DNA from: a candidate division WOR-3 bacterium
GTDB taxonomy: Bacteria > SDB-A
Direction: 5' to 3'
DNA length: 19,203 nt
Assembly (NCBI GenBank): GCA_016934535.1
Contig: JAFGSQ010000018.1
Location: 1 to 19,203, forward strand
The notes below the pieces were generated by a model. That model was not told where the DNA came from. It worked only from the letters and a program-made list of their open reading frames with translations, and searched no databases. Positions 1 through 8,748 of the stretch are shown piece after piece. The translations under genes were made by a program, and so were the position numbers. Position 1 is the first letter of the stretch. The number at the start of each line of letters is the position of its first letter.

Positions 1-404
1 GGAAGGATGAGATCCGGATTGGGACCTATGACTGTTCTGTTGTCGTCATAAATCATCTTCCAGAGATACCATCTTTCTCCCCTGGGCTGATACTGCCTCT
101 TCGCGATGTACCAAAGGCAATCGCCTTCTTTTACTATGTAAGTTACATAGTCCGGTGTTCTCGTGAGTTCGGCGATCTGCCTGTTCAATTCACTTTTTCT
201 TGCAAGCAGCTGATCGACTTCAGCTTGAAGCTGATCAACTTCGACTTTGAGCTCATTCACAATGGGACGATTATCAGTTATGCACTGTTCGTACTCTTTG
301 ATCTTGTTCAAAGCCTGTTCTTCTGTTAGCGTCTCTTCGGCAAACATTGCTGATACTGCGAATAAGCCAATAAAGAGAGCTAGAATCAATTTTGTATATC
401 TCAT
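1..404 (-). CDS. Secreted coiled-coil LysM-domain protein, C-terminus cut by window edge
   Basis: The reading frame runs from an ATG at 404 off the left edge, giving 134 complete codons. Residues 1-22 form a typical signal peptide (basic start, hydrophobic core, ending near SAMFA before EE). Residues about 25-80 are a charged, heptad-like coiled coil rich in Leu, Glu and Gln. Residues about 86-134 match a LysM module: YIVKEGDCLWYIA at the start, then a Trp/Ile-rich middle and NPDLILP. LysM modules bind peptidoglycan or related N-acetylglucosamine glycans, so the protein probably sits in the periplasm against the wall. A strong GGAGG lies 5-9 bases upstream of the ATG. The gene follows the coiled-coil lipoprotein gene by 12 bases and surely shares its transcript. 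Any domains beyond the LysM are outside the window. The LysM call is secure; the exact role is unknown. Confidence 0.85.
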   Translation of the reverse strand, partial: MRYTKLILALFIGLFAVSAMFAEETLTEEQALNKIKEYEQCITDNRPIVNELKVEVDQLQAEVDQLLARKSELNRQIAELTRTPDYVTYIVKEGDCLWYIAKRQYQPRGERWYLWKMIYDDNRTVIGPNPDLIL

Positions 405-416
405 CTTTTCCTCCCC

Positions 417-677
417 TTACAATCCGCGTTCAGCTTTGAGTTCCTGCAGCCTCTGCTCGAGCCTTTCTATTTCAGCCTGTAGGTCGGCTTTCTGCTGCAT
501 TAAACTCTGTTTGCGGTTTTCAAGCCTTGTGCGCTCTGATCTGAGACTTTCACATTCCGATTGAACCTGTCTCAGTCTCGCGAGCGTTTCCTGGGACGCG
601 CCCTTAGGTCCGCAGCCTACCGCCAGCAATGACAGAAGAGCTGTGCCCATAAAGACAGCCGTTAAACGCTTCTTCAT
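417..677 (-). CDS. Small coiled-coil lipoprotein
   Basis: This encodes 86 residues. The N-terminus is a lipoprotein signal: MKKR, a hydrophobic stretch, then the lipobox LAVGC with the acylated Cys at residue 22. The rest (about 28-86) is an almost uninterrupted coiled coil with heptads of Leu and Arg/Glu/Gln. The size and build recall Lpp- or OmpA-less spacer lipoproteins, but I recognise no specific family. AAGGAGG sits just upstream of the ATG, and a promoter-like sequence lies about 60-85 bases upstream. The LysM gene follows 12 bases downstream and also carries a coiled coil, so the two products may pair, one lipid-anchored and one wall-bound. That pairing is inference. It could instead be part of a larger envelope machine whose other genes lie left of the window. 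Confidence 0.8.
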   Translation of the reverse strand: MKKRLTAVFMGTALLSLLAVGCGPKGASQETLARLRQVQSECESLRSERTRLENRKQSLMQQKADLQAEIERLEQRLQELKAERGL

Positions 678-733
678 TTAACAAACCTCCTTTCTACCTT
701 TAAACAATGTTATCACAAGATAACAACGCTTTC

Positions 734-762
734 TAATTAACAGAATTTCAGTTCCGTGTCAA
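734..762 (-). promoter_or_regulatory. Predicted sigma-70 promoter of the lipoprotein/LysM unit
   Basis: On the minus strand TTGACA (762-757) is a perfect -35 box. After exactly 17 bases comes TGT-TAATTA (-10 at 739-734), a poor hexamer with an extended TGn motif. The start of the lipoprotein gene is about 56 bases downstream. The location, between an apparent terminator and a strong Shine-Dalgarno sequence, supports a separate transcription unit. The -10 match is weak. Confidence 0.5.
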
Positions 763-823
763 TATCTTTAAAATACAACGTGTACAGCTGAAACAACAAT
801 GTTTTTGACTGCATCTGCAAAAT

Positions 824-844
824 GGCTTTCATTGAATGAAAGCC
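824..844 (-). terminator. Hairpin at the end of the PP2C gene, likely intrinsic terminator
   Basis: The bases form a perfect inverted repeat with arms GGCTTTC and GAAAGCC around a 7-base AT-rich loop that could close further. Read on the minus strand it is followed by ATTTT, a short U-run. The PP2C stop codon (831-829) lies inside the hairpin. It probably ends the rpsU-mutS2-dnaG-rpoD-PP2C transcript, since a promoter for the next unit follows. The short U-tract leaves some doubt. Confidence 0.55.
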
Positions 845-2568
845 GCCAGGTTTTTGTTAAGTAAAAATATGAATCTGCTCGTCGAGTCGTTCCATACATA
901 AAAATCATCTCTGAGCCCCATGGAGTGAGCGAGAGATCTGGCTATTCTCAGGTTTTTCTCGGAAGAGAGTATTCTCGTCTGGTTTTTCTGAGCTGTGTCG
1001 GGGGATTCAATTACCGCCACGATTCTTATCGGTGTTCTGTTTATCATCGCTTTATCCAACGACCTGAAAAGCCTTGTCGCGAGTGTGTCGTCAGGATATC
1101 TCGTTATGATGCAGACATTCAATGTATCTATGTCAAAGTCTTCCAGCGCCGAAGTGTCGGGCAGGAAATTCCCGGTGTTTACTAGATCATCCCCAGTCTC
1201 GATAACAAGGTGCAAAGTCCTTACAGTCGGCGCCAGTGAATCAGGAAAAATGGCTTCAAACAGATCCAGAATTTTCATGGAATTAACCGAATTTTCAGGC
1301 ACTGAAAAGAGATTCAGCGAGCTTATAAAAGTGTCGGTGCCGTAGCCGTTCAATATTGCATAACTCACACCGGGAGCCAAACTGTCGAAAATTGAATCGA
1401 TGCCGTTTGAAATCAGTATCTGCGCTTTCGTCGCCGTTCCTGCTATCTTTGACACATTTACAATATCAATCCTGTAAAACGAATCGCTCGAGGCGGATGA
1501 ATTTACAATGTTTTGTGAATTGTCCCCCTGATTCACCGTGCCGTTCGTCACAGGTTTTTTTCTCTGAAGGAAATTGAAAGGATTGAATATGACTGCCAGA
1601 ATGAGAAGAACAAACGGTATGAGTGCGTAAAGAATCTTTATATTGAAACTTCTCTCCTTTTTCGTCTTCTTTCTGTTTTCTTTTTCCGTACGAGGTTTTT
1701 TTCCCGTTTCGTCTGCAGCATACTCATCCGGATGGGCTTCGGTTGTTTCATCGTCGGTTTGGATCGGTTCCAGTTCGTCTTCACTGTTTAAGGTTAAAGT
1801 CAACCTTCTTTCCGGGACGTCTGAATGCTGGACAGGGACCTCGCTGAATTTTATCACCGCCGCTGTAGCGTCGTCGTCAGACCCTCCTTTGACGGCGGTA
1901 GAAATGATCACTCCGGGGAGCTCTTCGGAATATCTGTACAGACAAGCTTCCCTTATCTCTCCGTCGTCAATGAAATCCGTCACTCCGTCCGAGGTCATTA
2001 AAAACAGGTCTCCCTGTTTTATGTTGACAGAAAAAACCTCCGGTTCGATGACAGGCCTTGAGCCGACAGAGCCTGTCAGAATATTTCTCATGGTCCGGTC
2101 TTTGCCCTGTCCTTTATCCTGTTCGGCTGACCAGCTGAAATCTTTGGACACCATTTTCAGCGTTCTGTCTCTCAAAAGATAAACTTTGGAATCGCCGATA
2201 TTGGCGACAGAAACCGAATGACTTTTGACGACAAGAATAGACACAGAAGCGCCGACTCCTTTTCTGTCGTTTCTTTCCTTCCAATCCCTGTAAAACTTGC
2301 CGTTTATTTCCTTCAGAGTCTGAACAAGCCGTTCTTTAGTCGTTCTGCTTGTTTCGTCAGTGTAAAATTTTTCAATAATTTCCCTTGCGACGTATTCAGA
2401 AGAGACGGGAGCGTCACTTCTTCCTCCAAAGCCGTCCACTACAATAAAAAGAGCGCCTTTTCTTTCCAAGTCGTTCTGGTTTTCAACCGAAACCCAGGTA
2501 AAAACGTCTTCATTCCGCGAAGTTTTGGACCCTTTAACACTTTTGTAATTTAAATTTATTCTGCTCAT
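829..2568 (-). CDS. PP2C-family protein phosphatase with one membrane helix and an extracytoplasmic domain
   Basis: This 579-residue protein starts with a PPM/PP2C serine/threonine phosphatase domain (about 5-242). Visible motifs are SRNED (18-21), VVDGFGG (43-49), NIGDSKVYLLRD (123-134), MTSDGVTD (191-198) and SDDDAT (230-235), which supply the metal-binding acids. An acidic and then Lys/Arg-rich linker (about 262-308) leads to a single membrane helix (about 311-329). Residues 340-579 would then be outside the inner membrane. Parts of this tail (IDIVNVSKIAGTATKA and the segment near 538-575) loosely resemble LytR_C domains, but that is a weak resemblance. The gene starts one base after the rpoD stop (TAA-A-ATG), so its translation is probably coupled to the sigma factor. 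Cytoplasmic phosphatases of this type reverse Hanks-type kinase signalling; no kinase gene is in the window. Confidence 0.88.
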   Translation of the reverse strand: MSRINLNYKSVKGSKTSRNEDVFTWVSVENQNDLERKGALFIVVDGFGGRSDAPVSSEYVAREIIEKFYTDETSRTTKERLVQTLKEINGKFYRDWKERNDRKGVGASVSILVVKSHSVSVANIGDSKVYLLRDRTLKMVSKDFSWSAEQDKGQGKDRTMRNILTGSVGSRPVIEPEVFSVNIKQGDLFLMTSDGVTDFIDDGEIREACLYRYSEELPGVIISTAVKGGSDDDATAAVIKFSEVPVQHSDVPERRLTLTLNSEDELEPIQTDDETTEAHPDEYAADETGKKPRTEKENRKKTKKERSFNIKILYALIPFVLLILAVIFNPFNFLQRKKPVTNGTVNQGDNSQNIVNSSASSDSFYRIDIVNVSKIAGTATKAQILISNGIDSIFDSLAPGVSYAILNGYGTDTFISSLNLFSVPENSVNSMKILDLFEAIFPDSLAPTVRTLHLVIETGDDLVNTGNFLPDTSALEDFDIDTLNVCIITRYPDDTLATRLFRSLDKAMINRTPIRIVAVIESPDTAQKNQTRILSSEKNLRIARSLAHSMGLRDDFYVWNDSTSRFIFLLNKNLAAFIQ

Positions 2569-2569
2569 T

Positions 2570-4399
2570 TTACTCCGACATTTCCCTGAATTGCTCCAGC
2601 TGTCTCGAACGCGCTTTCAGCCTGAGTTTTTTCAGCGCTTTAGTTTCTATTTGTCGTATTCTCTCTCTGGTGACCCCAAAAATCATCCCTACTTCCTCGA
2701 GCGTTTTCGGACATCCGTCTTCGATACCGAACCTGTATACGAGGACCTTCTTTTCCCTCTCCGTGAGAGTATTCAACACCCCTCTCAGTCTTTCGTCGAG
2801 CATTGCGTTTGCAGCCACCTGCAGAGGTGAAGCTTCCTTAATGTCCTCGATGAAATCCCCGAAAAATGCGTCATCGCTGTCGCCTATGGGTCTGTCAAGC
2901 GAAACCGTGTCCTGCCCGACATTGAAGACAGCATAGATTTTTTCAATAGGTATGTCAAGTTTTTCGGCTATTTCTTCGGGAGTCGGTTCCTGACCGGTTT
3001 TCTGTTTGTAAACCGAAATCTCTTTCAGCACCTTGTGCATCACTTCTATCATATGGACAGGCACTCTGACAGTTCTTCCCTGATCTGCCAGAGCCCTGCT
3101 TATGGCTTGCCTTATCCACCATGTGGCATATGTGCTGAACTTGTAACCCTTTCTCCAGTCAAATTTATCCACTGCTCTCATCAAACCTACGTTGCCTTCC
3201 TGAATCAGGTCGAGGAAATCGAGTCCCTGATGACTTGATTTACGGGCTATGGAAATGACCAGTCTGACATTGGCTTCTATCATTTTCTTTTTTGCTTCGT
3301 TAACTCTGCTGTTTGCGTCGGATATCTTCTGCAGGGTTTCTTTTGTTTTCAAATACGTCGCCATCGCTTCGTCTTCCATTTTTTTCTGCTCTCTGGCGAA
3401 TTCGAAAAGTTTTTCAATGTCTTTGTCTATGTTTTCATTCTTTTTCCTGGCAGTTGATATTGAAGACGAGTTAATTGATTTTACGGCTTTGACAATTTTA
3501 TCGTGTTCTTCGGGCAGATAATCCATTTGAGGTTTTACCAGAGATCTGACGCTTTTCCACCTTTTTTCATGTTGACATCTCAGACTGCAATAGCCGTCAA
3601 AATGTTTTTTCAGTGCGTCGACGCATTTTTCGACGATTTTAATGTGCAGTCTGTCGTAAAAATCCCACGAATCTATATCCTGTTTAACGGGAGGATTGAC
3701 AAGGTTCATAATAGATCTGGATATGTCCGTCAGGATTTTTTCTTTTTCAGTCCTCGTAGATTTTTTTTTAAGATTTCTGTATTTCTTTTCTATGCCGTTT
3801 ATCTTTCCGACGAGAAACTGCTTTTTCTTCCAGACAACGTATCTCATGGGGAAAAGCAGGTCTTTTTCGTCTTCGGGATAAAAGAAAAGCTTCAAAAAAT
3901 CACCGACGTTCTGACTTTTTGATTTTTCTATGTCTTCTTTGATTTTCAGAAAGTGTTCGACTCCCGTCATGCAGGAAAAAACAAAATCGGCGATCTCAAT
4001 TTCAGCCTGTTCCTTTTCTTTGGCGACGACAATTTCGTCCTGTCTTGTAAGAAGCTTGGTGTTTTTAAGTTCCTGCATGTATAGCTTTGTGGGATCGTCG
4101 AAGGCTTTTATGTTGTGGATTTTGAGAACTTTTTGTTTTTTCAGGTTTTCGAGCTGTTCGTTCCTTATTACTATGTCGTTTTTTTTCAAGTGGGAACAGA
4201 TGTCTTCGAAAACGTCTTCAGCAGTCAGGCTGTCTGGTATGAGGCCGTTTATTTCCTCATACGAAATTACGTTACGCTGAGATCTGGCTTTTTTTTCGAT
4301 TTTTCCCAGAACTGCCTGAAGGTTCTTGTCTCTGTCTATCTTTTTCTTTTTGGCTTTTGAGGGAGCTTGCCCCTTTTTTTTGACTTTCACAGCGGTCAT
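2570..4399 (-). CDS. rpoD: Primary sigma factor, sigma-70
   Basis: This 609-residue protein is the housekeeping sigma subunit that directs RNA polymerase to promoters. A basic N-terminus precedes a region 1.1-like segment (about 25-85), followed by region 1.2 ([11 protein letters not shown], 101-111). A long non-conserved insert follows (about 140-360), as in the E. coli protein of similar length. Region 2 (about 366-436) includes [12 protein letters not shown] and the -10-reading [19 protein letters not shown]. Region 3 (about 446-525) follows, and region 4 (about 535-600) has the helix-turn-helix [19 protein letters not shown]. Its start overlaps the dnaG stop by one base (TAATG), with GGGAGGG upstream. 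This order is the classical macromolecular synthesis operon. Within the insert, C271, C275 and H277 sit close together, which is unusual but of unknown meaning. Identification is secure. Confidence 0.97.
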   Translation of the reverse strand: MTAVKVKKKGQAPSKAKKKKIDRDKNLQAVLGKIEKKARSQRNVISYEEINGLIPDSLTAEDVFEDICSHLKKNDIVIRNEQLENLKKQKVLKIHNIKAFDDPTKLYMQELKNTKLLTRQDEIVVAKEKEQAEIEIADFVFSCMTGVEHFLKIKEDIEKSKSQNVGDFLKLFFYPEDEKDLLFPMRYVVWKKKQFLVGKINGIEKKYRNLKKKSTRTEKEKILTDISRSIMNLVNPPVKQDIDSWDFYDRLHIKIVEKCVDALKKHFDGYCSLRCQHEKRWKSVRSLVKPQMDYLPEEHDKIVKAVKSINSSSISTARKKNENIDKDIEKLFEFAREQKKMEDEAMATYLKTKETLQKISDANSRVNEAKKKMIEANVRLVISIARKSSHQGLDFLDLIQEGNVGLMRAVDKFDWRKGYKFSTYATWWIRQAISRALADQGRTVRVPVHMIEVMHKVLKEISVYKQKTGQEPTPEEIAEKLDIPIEKIYAVFNVGQDTVSLDRPIGDSDDAFFGDFIEDIKEASPLQVAANAMLDERLRGVLNTLTEREKKVLVYRFGIEDGCPKTLEEVGMIFGVTRERIRQIETKALKKLRLKARSRQLEQFREMSE

Positions 4400-6057
4400 T
4401 ACTTTCTGCCCTCCCTTATCAGTTTCTGAAGCTGAAGAGCCAGGTCTTTTGTTTCCTCGCCCTTCTGCTGAGCAATCCTTATCTCCCTGATCAAACTGTC
4501 CCGGTTTTCTTTAAGAATCAGATTTTCAACATTCTTTTGAAGGTTTTCGAGACTTTCCGCGGCTTCATCCTCCTCGCAAAACTGAAGCCTGAAATACTCC
4601 TTTCTCAAAGGCAAATTCTCGCCGCTTTTTTCCACTTCTTCGGCTAAAGTTCTCAAATTCAGACTATTTAACATTTTACTATTAAGATAATCATTTATCC
4701 TGGTTTTCGCAACATTTCCAGGCGCATCTTTCCTCCTGGATATTGATAAAATCAAGAGAAGAAGATGCTCTTTTTTGGAGGGTCCTCTGTGAACCGTCTC
4801 GAAAGTATCCATTTTAGGACTCTTTGAACAGTAATCGTCAATATCCGGAACTCCAAGAGAAGTCGAGGCTTTCCTCTTCCATTCTTCTCGCAGTATCTTG
4901 TCGGGTATAAGATTCAAGACTTCGATTATCCTGAGAGCGAGCTTCGATTTTTCAGGGGGAGAAGAAGGAAAATAATGATTTTGGAAAAAATCGAGCCACG
5001 ATATTTTGCCTCGTTCCATGTCCTCTGAGGGATTTTTCGAATTCCTGACAAGATCGTCAGGATCTTTGTGCTCATCGGTTTTGATGACTTCCACGTCAAG
5101 GCCTGTGCTCAAAAGTATCTCTATCGCCCTTACGGCCGCTTTCTGTCCGGATTCATCGGAGTCGTAAAAAACCGAAACGGCATCGGAGTATTTTTTGAGC
5201 AATCTTGCCTGATCAACAGTCAGGGAAGTGCCGCAGGATGCAACCGCGTTTTCAAATCCCGCTCTGAATAAAGAGATCACGTCCATGTATCCTTCGACAA
5301 GAATAAAACCGGGTTTTTTTATGACCGACTTTTTTGCCAGGTTCAATGCGTAAAGCACCGAACTTTTATCATAAATCTCCATTTGACGTGAATTCAGATA
5401 TTTTGGACCTTTACCGTTCAAGTGTCTTCCTCCGAAAGCCAGTACTTTTCCTCCGGAGTCAAAAATAGGGAACATAAGTCTGTCATTAAAAGTCTCGTAA
5501 TAAGAACCGTAATTATTTTTCGTCAAAAGTCCTGCTTTTTCAAGAAAATCGACGGAAAATCCCGTTTTTTTCGCCTCGGCTGCAAGTCCGCCTTTTGAAT
5601 AACCTAATCGGAAGCGTGAAATGATCTCTTCATCGAGGCCTCTTTTTGCAAGATAATTTCTGACTTCCGCGCCAGCGGTGCTTTTGAGACAATTTTGGTA
5701 AAAAACGCACGCAAATTCCATGGCGTCATAGAGATCTTTTCCCGTCTTGTTTTCTCCAGAAAGAGACACTCCAGCCCTTTTCGCTAATTTCTTCAGGGCT
5801 TCGGAAAAATCAATATTTTCTATCTGCATGAGAAAGTTAAAAGCGTTTCCTCCGGCACCGCAGCCGAAACAATAATAGAGATTTTTCTGAGGAGAAACAG
5901 TGAACGAAGGGGTTTTCTCCGTATGAAAAGGGCAAAGGCCTTTGAAATCCTTGCCCGAAGGAACGAGCTTGACGAATTCAGATATAAGCTCGACTATCTG
6001 TGTTTTTTCAAGGACTTCATCTATTTTCGTGTTGCTTTTCGCTTCCACTCGCTTCAC
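4399..6057 (-). CDS. dnaG: DNA primase
   Basis: This 552-residue enzyme makes the RNA primers for replication forks. The N-terminal CHC2 zinc finger has C42, H45, C63 and C66 (CPFH and CFGC). The catalytic core includes [20 protein letters not shown] (192-211), where motif residues bind nucleotide and template. The TOPRIM fold has E255 (VEGYMD) and the metal-binding D299 and D301 (FYDSDESG). The C-terminal part (about 360-552) is the helicase-interaction region and is poorly conserved. The start is GTG at 6057, overlapping the mutS2 stop as GTGA, so translation is likely coupled. No strong Shine-Dalgarno sequence is visible just upstream, which fits coupling. It lies upstream of rpoD in the macromolecular synthesis operon. 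Length is slightly below the E. coli enzyme. Identification is secure. Confidence 0.96.
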   Translation of the reverse strand: MKRVEAKSNTKIDEVLEKTQIVELISEFVKLVPSGKDFKGLCPFHTEKTPSFTVSPQKNLYYCFGCGAGGNAFNFLMQIENIDFSEALKKLAKRAGVSLSGENKTGKDLYDAMEFACVFYQNCLKSTAGAEVRNYLAKRGLDEEIISRFRLGYSKGGLAAEAKKTGFSVDFLEKAGLLTKNNYGSYYETFNDRLMFPIFDSGGKVLAFGGRHLNGKGPKYLNSRQMEIYDKSSVLYALNLAKKSVIKKPGFILVEGYMDVISLFRAGFENAVASCGTSLTVDQARLLKKYSDAVSVFYDSDESGQKAAVRAIEILLSTGLDVEVIKTDEHKDPDDLVRNSKNPSEDMERGKISWLDFFQNHYFPSSPPEKSKLALRIIEVLNLIPDKILREEWKRKASTSLGVPDIDDYCSKSPKMDTFETVHRGPSKKEHLLLLILSISRRKDAPGNVAKTRINDYLNSKMLNSLNLRTLAEEVEKSGENLPLRKEYFRLQFCEEDEAAESLENLQKNVENLILKENRDSLIREIRIAQQKGEETKDLALQLQKLIREGRK

Positions 6058-8351
6058 CTGAAAAACAGAACGGTGACTCCGTCTCCGCCTTCATTTGGCT
6101 GTCCCGCTCTATGTCTGATCTTGTTGGCGTCCAGGTATTCCTTTATCCTTTTTTTAAGCTTGCCGGTGCCCACTCCGTGAATTACAGTGACGAAAGGATG
6201 ATCGGCAAAAACCGCGTCGTCTATAAATATTTCCAATTGTTCCAGAGCCGTGTCGGAATCCAGTCCCCTGAGATCGGTACTCGTCTTGAAATCTCTGTCT
6301 CTTGCAAGAACTATCCTCTCTTTTGACTTCAACTCGCCTTCTGTTTCAGAATAAGTCAAATCCTCTGGCAGACAGACTATTTTCACTTTGTTTGTTTTTA
6401 CGACATATCTGTCTTTTTCCTTTTTTATTATTTCTCCGGCTGATTTGAGTGATTTTATAAACACTTTATCTCCAGGGGCAAAATCCCGATCGGATTTTTT
6501 TTCTTTCTTTTTTTTGCTCCCTTTTTCGACAAAAGCTTTCCTGTATTCTTCTATGCTGGTTTTTGAAGCATTGGTCTCTCTCAAAAGTTTGATTATTTCT
6601 TCGGCTTTTTTTCGGGTTTGAGAAATAATTTCGGCTTTTTCCGTTTCTGCCTTCCTTTCGAAGTCATCTTTCTCCCGCTCAAGCGATTCTTCAAGCATTT
6701 TCAATTGTTCGGATTTCTCTTTTTGCGCCTTGAGTTCCATTTCCGTTTCTTTTTCGTTCCTGAGGCTTTTCTCGAGTGTTTTTTTCAACTGTTCGACTGT
6801 AATTTCGTACGATAATTGCTCCTGAGGCATCAGAGACAGAGCTCTTTCGGTTATCTCTTCCGGAAAACCGTATTTTCTTGCGATTTCGAAGGTGTAGGAC
6901 GAACCGGGAAGCCCCATGGTCAGCTTGTAGGTCGGCTCAAAACTCGGAGTGTCTATATCCATTGAAGCATTAACTATTTTCTCCATGTCTTCCACCGCGG
7001 CCTTAAGCTGAACAATATTCGTCGTAGCGACAACCGTGCTTCCATTCCCGACCAGAGCTTCTATGAAAGCCGCGGCCAGCGCCGCGCCTTTTCCCGGATC
7101 GGTTGAACTGCCGATCTCATCAATTAAAACAAGCGTCTTGCCGTTTGATACGCCCCATATCATGTTCCATCTTTTAAGCCTCGCTGTGAAAGTCGAGATG
7201 TCCTCTTCTATTGACTGCCTGTCTCCCCCGTCGCATATCACTTCTAAATCGAAAGGAATAGAGGTCTCATCCGAAACAGGCGGGTGGATTCCTATGTAAG
7301 AAAGAAGCACGGTTATACCGACCGTTTTCAGTGCTATGGTCTTTCCTCCCGCGTTAGGCCCGCTTATCAGGACTGCTTTCTTGCCGGGCGGAAGTTCCAT
7401 GTCCAACGGGACAGCCGCTTCTCTGCCTTTCAATATACAAAGAAGAGGGTGTCTGGCGCCGGCAAGCTTGAACGGGCCTTCAACCGGTTGTACTCCTTCA
7501 AGCTTTTCAGAAAACCTCGCTTTTGCCAGCGCCGAATCGAGGCGGCATGAGATGTCGAAAATGTTTATAAGATCTTCTCTTGCGTCAAGGACCTCTTCAG
7601 TCAAAGCCCTGAGTATCCTTTTTATTTCCCATTGCTCGTCCCTGATAAGCGTCTGAAGCCTGTTGTTTTCTTCAACCAGTTCGAAGGGTTCCATGAATAC
7701 AGTCGCACCGCTCTCCGAGACGTCGTGAACGAGACCGCCGAGAGATCTTTGCTTTTCAGTCTTTACAGCCAAAACATATCTTTCTGAGCGCTGAGTAATG
7801 AAGTTTTCCTGAAGGGAGTCTTTGTATTTTTCGCATACATCTTTTGCACGTTTTGAAAGCAATTTGGATTGAGAAGCAATTTGCTTTCTGATTCTCGCCA
7901 ACTCATGGCTCGCCGTATCTTTTATCGATCCGTCTTTGTCGACGGCTTTATTTATATTTTTTCCCAGATCGCTTTGACAGTCCATCTGAGAAATCATCCG
8001 AAAGGTCAACGGATATTTAAAATCATGCGGAGCGAGAGCTTTTTTTGTTTCTGAGGCCATAACGGTCAGTTGACCGAGCGAATACAGTTCGAGAGGAGAA
8101 ATCCCTCTCGCTTTTTCGAACGCGGAATCAAATATGCTGTCGACAGGAGCAAGTCTGTCGAACGTGAGATTCAAATCACTGGAAATTTTTCTCCACTCCG
8201 CCGTCAGGCAGAGCAGATCGCGGACAATAACTTTATCCGCGACCGGCATTGTCTTTTTTAATTTTTCCGCACTGAAAGGGCTCGAACATTCATTCGAGAT
8301 TTTTTCAAGGATAGAAAAGTAATCGAGAATCCTGCAAGATTCTTTATCCAT
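6054..8351 (-). CDS. mutS2: Endonuclease MutS2 (RqcU-type MutS family ATPase with Smr domain)
   Basis: This 765-residue protein has the MutS2 layout: core and clamp helices, an ABC-type ATPase with Walker A GPNAGGKT (331-338), signature region EEDISTFTARL (382-392), Walker B LVLIDEIG (407-414), a long coiled coil (about 515-600), a small beta domain after a Lys-rich stretch (about 622-665), and a C-terminal Smr domain with DLRG (693-696) and HGVGTGKLK (725-733). MutS2 proteins lack the mismatch-recognition domain; studied members suppress recombination or split collided ribosomes. The residue after ATT in the ATPase switch loop is Asn (445), where family members usually have His. The gene sits between rpsU and dnaG, an uncommon insertion into this operon. 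It starts at ATG 8351, 31 bases after rpsU, with only a weak ribosome site. Family assignment is secure. Confidence 0.95.
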   Translation of the reverse strand: MDKESCRILDYFSILEKISNECSSPFSAEKLKKTMPVADKVIVRDLLCLTAEWRKISSDLNLTFDRLAPVDSIFDSAFEKARGISPLELYSLGQLTVMASETKKALAPHDFKYPLTFRMISQMDCQSDLGKNINKAVDKDGSIKDTASHELARIRKQIASQSKLLSKRAKDVCEKYKDSLQENFITQRSERYVLAVKTEKQRSLGGLVHDVSESGATVFMEPFELVEENNRLQTLIRDEQWEIKRILRALTEEVLDAREDLINIFDISCRLDSALAKARFSEKLEGVQPVEGPFKLAGARHPLLCILKGREAAVPLDMELPPGKKAVLISGPNAGGKTIALKTVGITVLLSYIGIHPPVSDETSIPFDLEVICDGGDRQSIEEDISTFTARLKRWNMIWGVSNGKTLVLIDEIGSSTDPGKGAALAAAFIEALVGNGSTVVATTNIVQLKAAVEDMEKIVNASMDIDTPSFEPTYKLTMGLPGSSYTFEIARKYGFPEEITERALSLMPQEQLSYEITVEQLKKTLEKSLRNEKETEMELKAQKEKSEQLKMLEESLEREKDDFERKAETEKAEIISQTRKKAEEIIKLLRETNASKTSIEEYRKAFVEKGSKKKKEKKSDRDFAPGDKVFIKSLKSAGEIIKKEKDRYVVKTNKVKIVCLPEDLTYSETEGELKSKERIVLARDRDFKTSTDLRGLDSDTALEQLEIFIDDAVFADHPFVTVIHGVGTGKLKKRIKEYLDANKIRHRAGQPNEGGDGVTVLFFR

Positions 8352-8370
8352 CCGTATAAATTTTCACTTC

Positions 8371-8384
8371 AAGCCGAAAGGCTT
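8371..8384 (-). other. Small hairpin at the rpsU stop codon
   Basis: Perfect 5-bp arms AAGCC and GGCTT around a 4-base loop lie in the short rpsU-mutS2 gap and include part of the rpsU stop. In E. coli a partial terminator occupies the rpsU-dnaG gap of this operon. Here no U-run follows on the minus strand, so it may be an RNA stability or processing element rather than a terminator. Function is inferred from position only. Confidence 0.35.
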
Positions 8385-8565
8385 ATTTTCTTATGACTCT
8401 GCGCCTGTTCGAGAGACTTTTTTTCTTTCTTTCCTCGCTCGGTTTCTCGTATCTTTCGTTTTTCTTGAAGTCGCTTAAAATTCTCTCTTGTTCGCAGATT
8501 CTCTTAAATCTTTTGAGTGCCGATTCAAACGATTCGTTTTCTCTGACTTTAACACCGACTGACAT
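8383..8565 (-). CDS. rpsU: Small ribosomal subunit protein bS21
   Basis: This 60-residue basic protein matches bS21 over its length: [18 protein letters not shown] near the start, then [12 protein letters not shown] and an Arg/Lys tail. bS21 sits at the 30S platform near the 3' end of 16S rRNA and helps mRNA initiation. It is slightly shorter than the 71-residue E. coli protein, as is common outside Proteobacteria. The ATG at 8565 was chosen because the family begins a few residues before VRENE. A full AAGGAGG lies about 12 bases upstream, a long but usable spacing. It is the first gene of the rpsU-mutS2-dnaG-rpoD-PP2C unit, with a near-consensus promoter about 85-120 bases upstream. Confidence 0.95.
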   Translation of the reverse strand: MSVGVKVRENESFESALKRFKRICEQERILSDFKKNERYEKPSEERKKKSLSNRRRVIRK

Positions 8566-8657
8566 ACTCTATCCCATCCTCCTTGTTTACTTGAGTTGAA
8601 ATAAAACAAAAAACCTCTCCCCTTCTTAAAGATAAAGATTGATTTGATTTTTTTTCG

Positions 8658-8686
8658 ACTATAACAGCATTTTTTTTCTTTGTCAA
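8658..8686 (-). promoter_or_regulatory. Predicted sigma-70 promoter of the rpsU operon
   Basis: On the minus strand TTGACA (8686-8681) and TATAGT (8663-8658) are separated by exactly 17 bases. The expected start of transcription is near 8651, giving an rpsU leader of about 85 bases. That leader holds a purine-rich run (near 8606-8632) besides the ribosome site. The match is one mismatch from consensus, so the call is strong without experimental data. Confidence 0.8.
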
Positions 8687-8748
8687 TTGCAAACTTCTCA
8701 AAATTTTAACTTGAATCAAGGGTTTATAAAATCCGTAAAACATTGTTA

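Noticed and set aside
1643-2182. Long plus-strand open frame opposite the PP2C gene, rich in Ser and Val
   Set aside because: It is antisense to the clear PP2C motifs, has no ribosome site, and its composition reflects the complement of the acidic linker and phosphatase domain.
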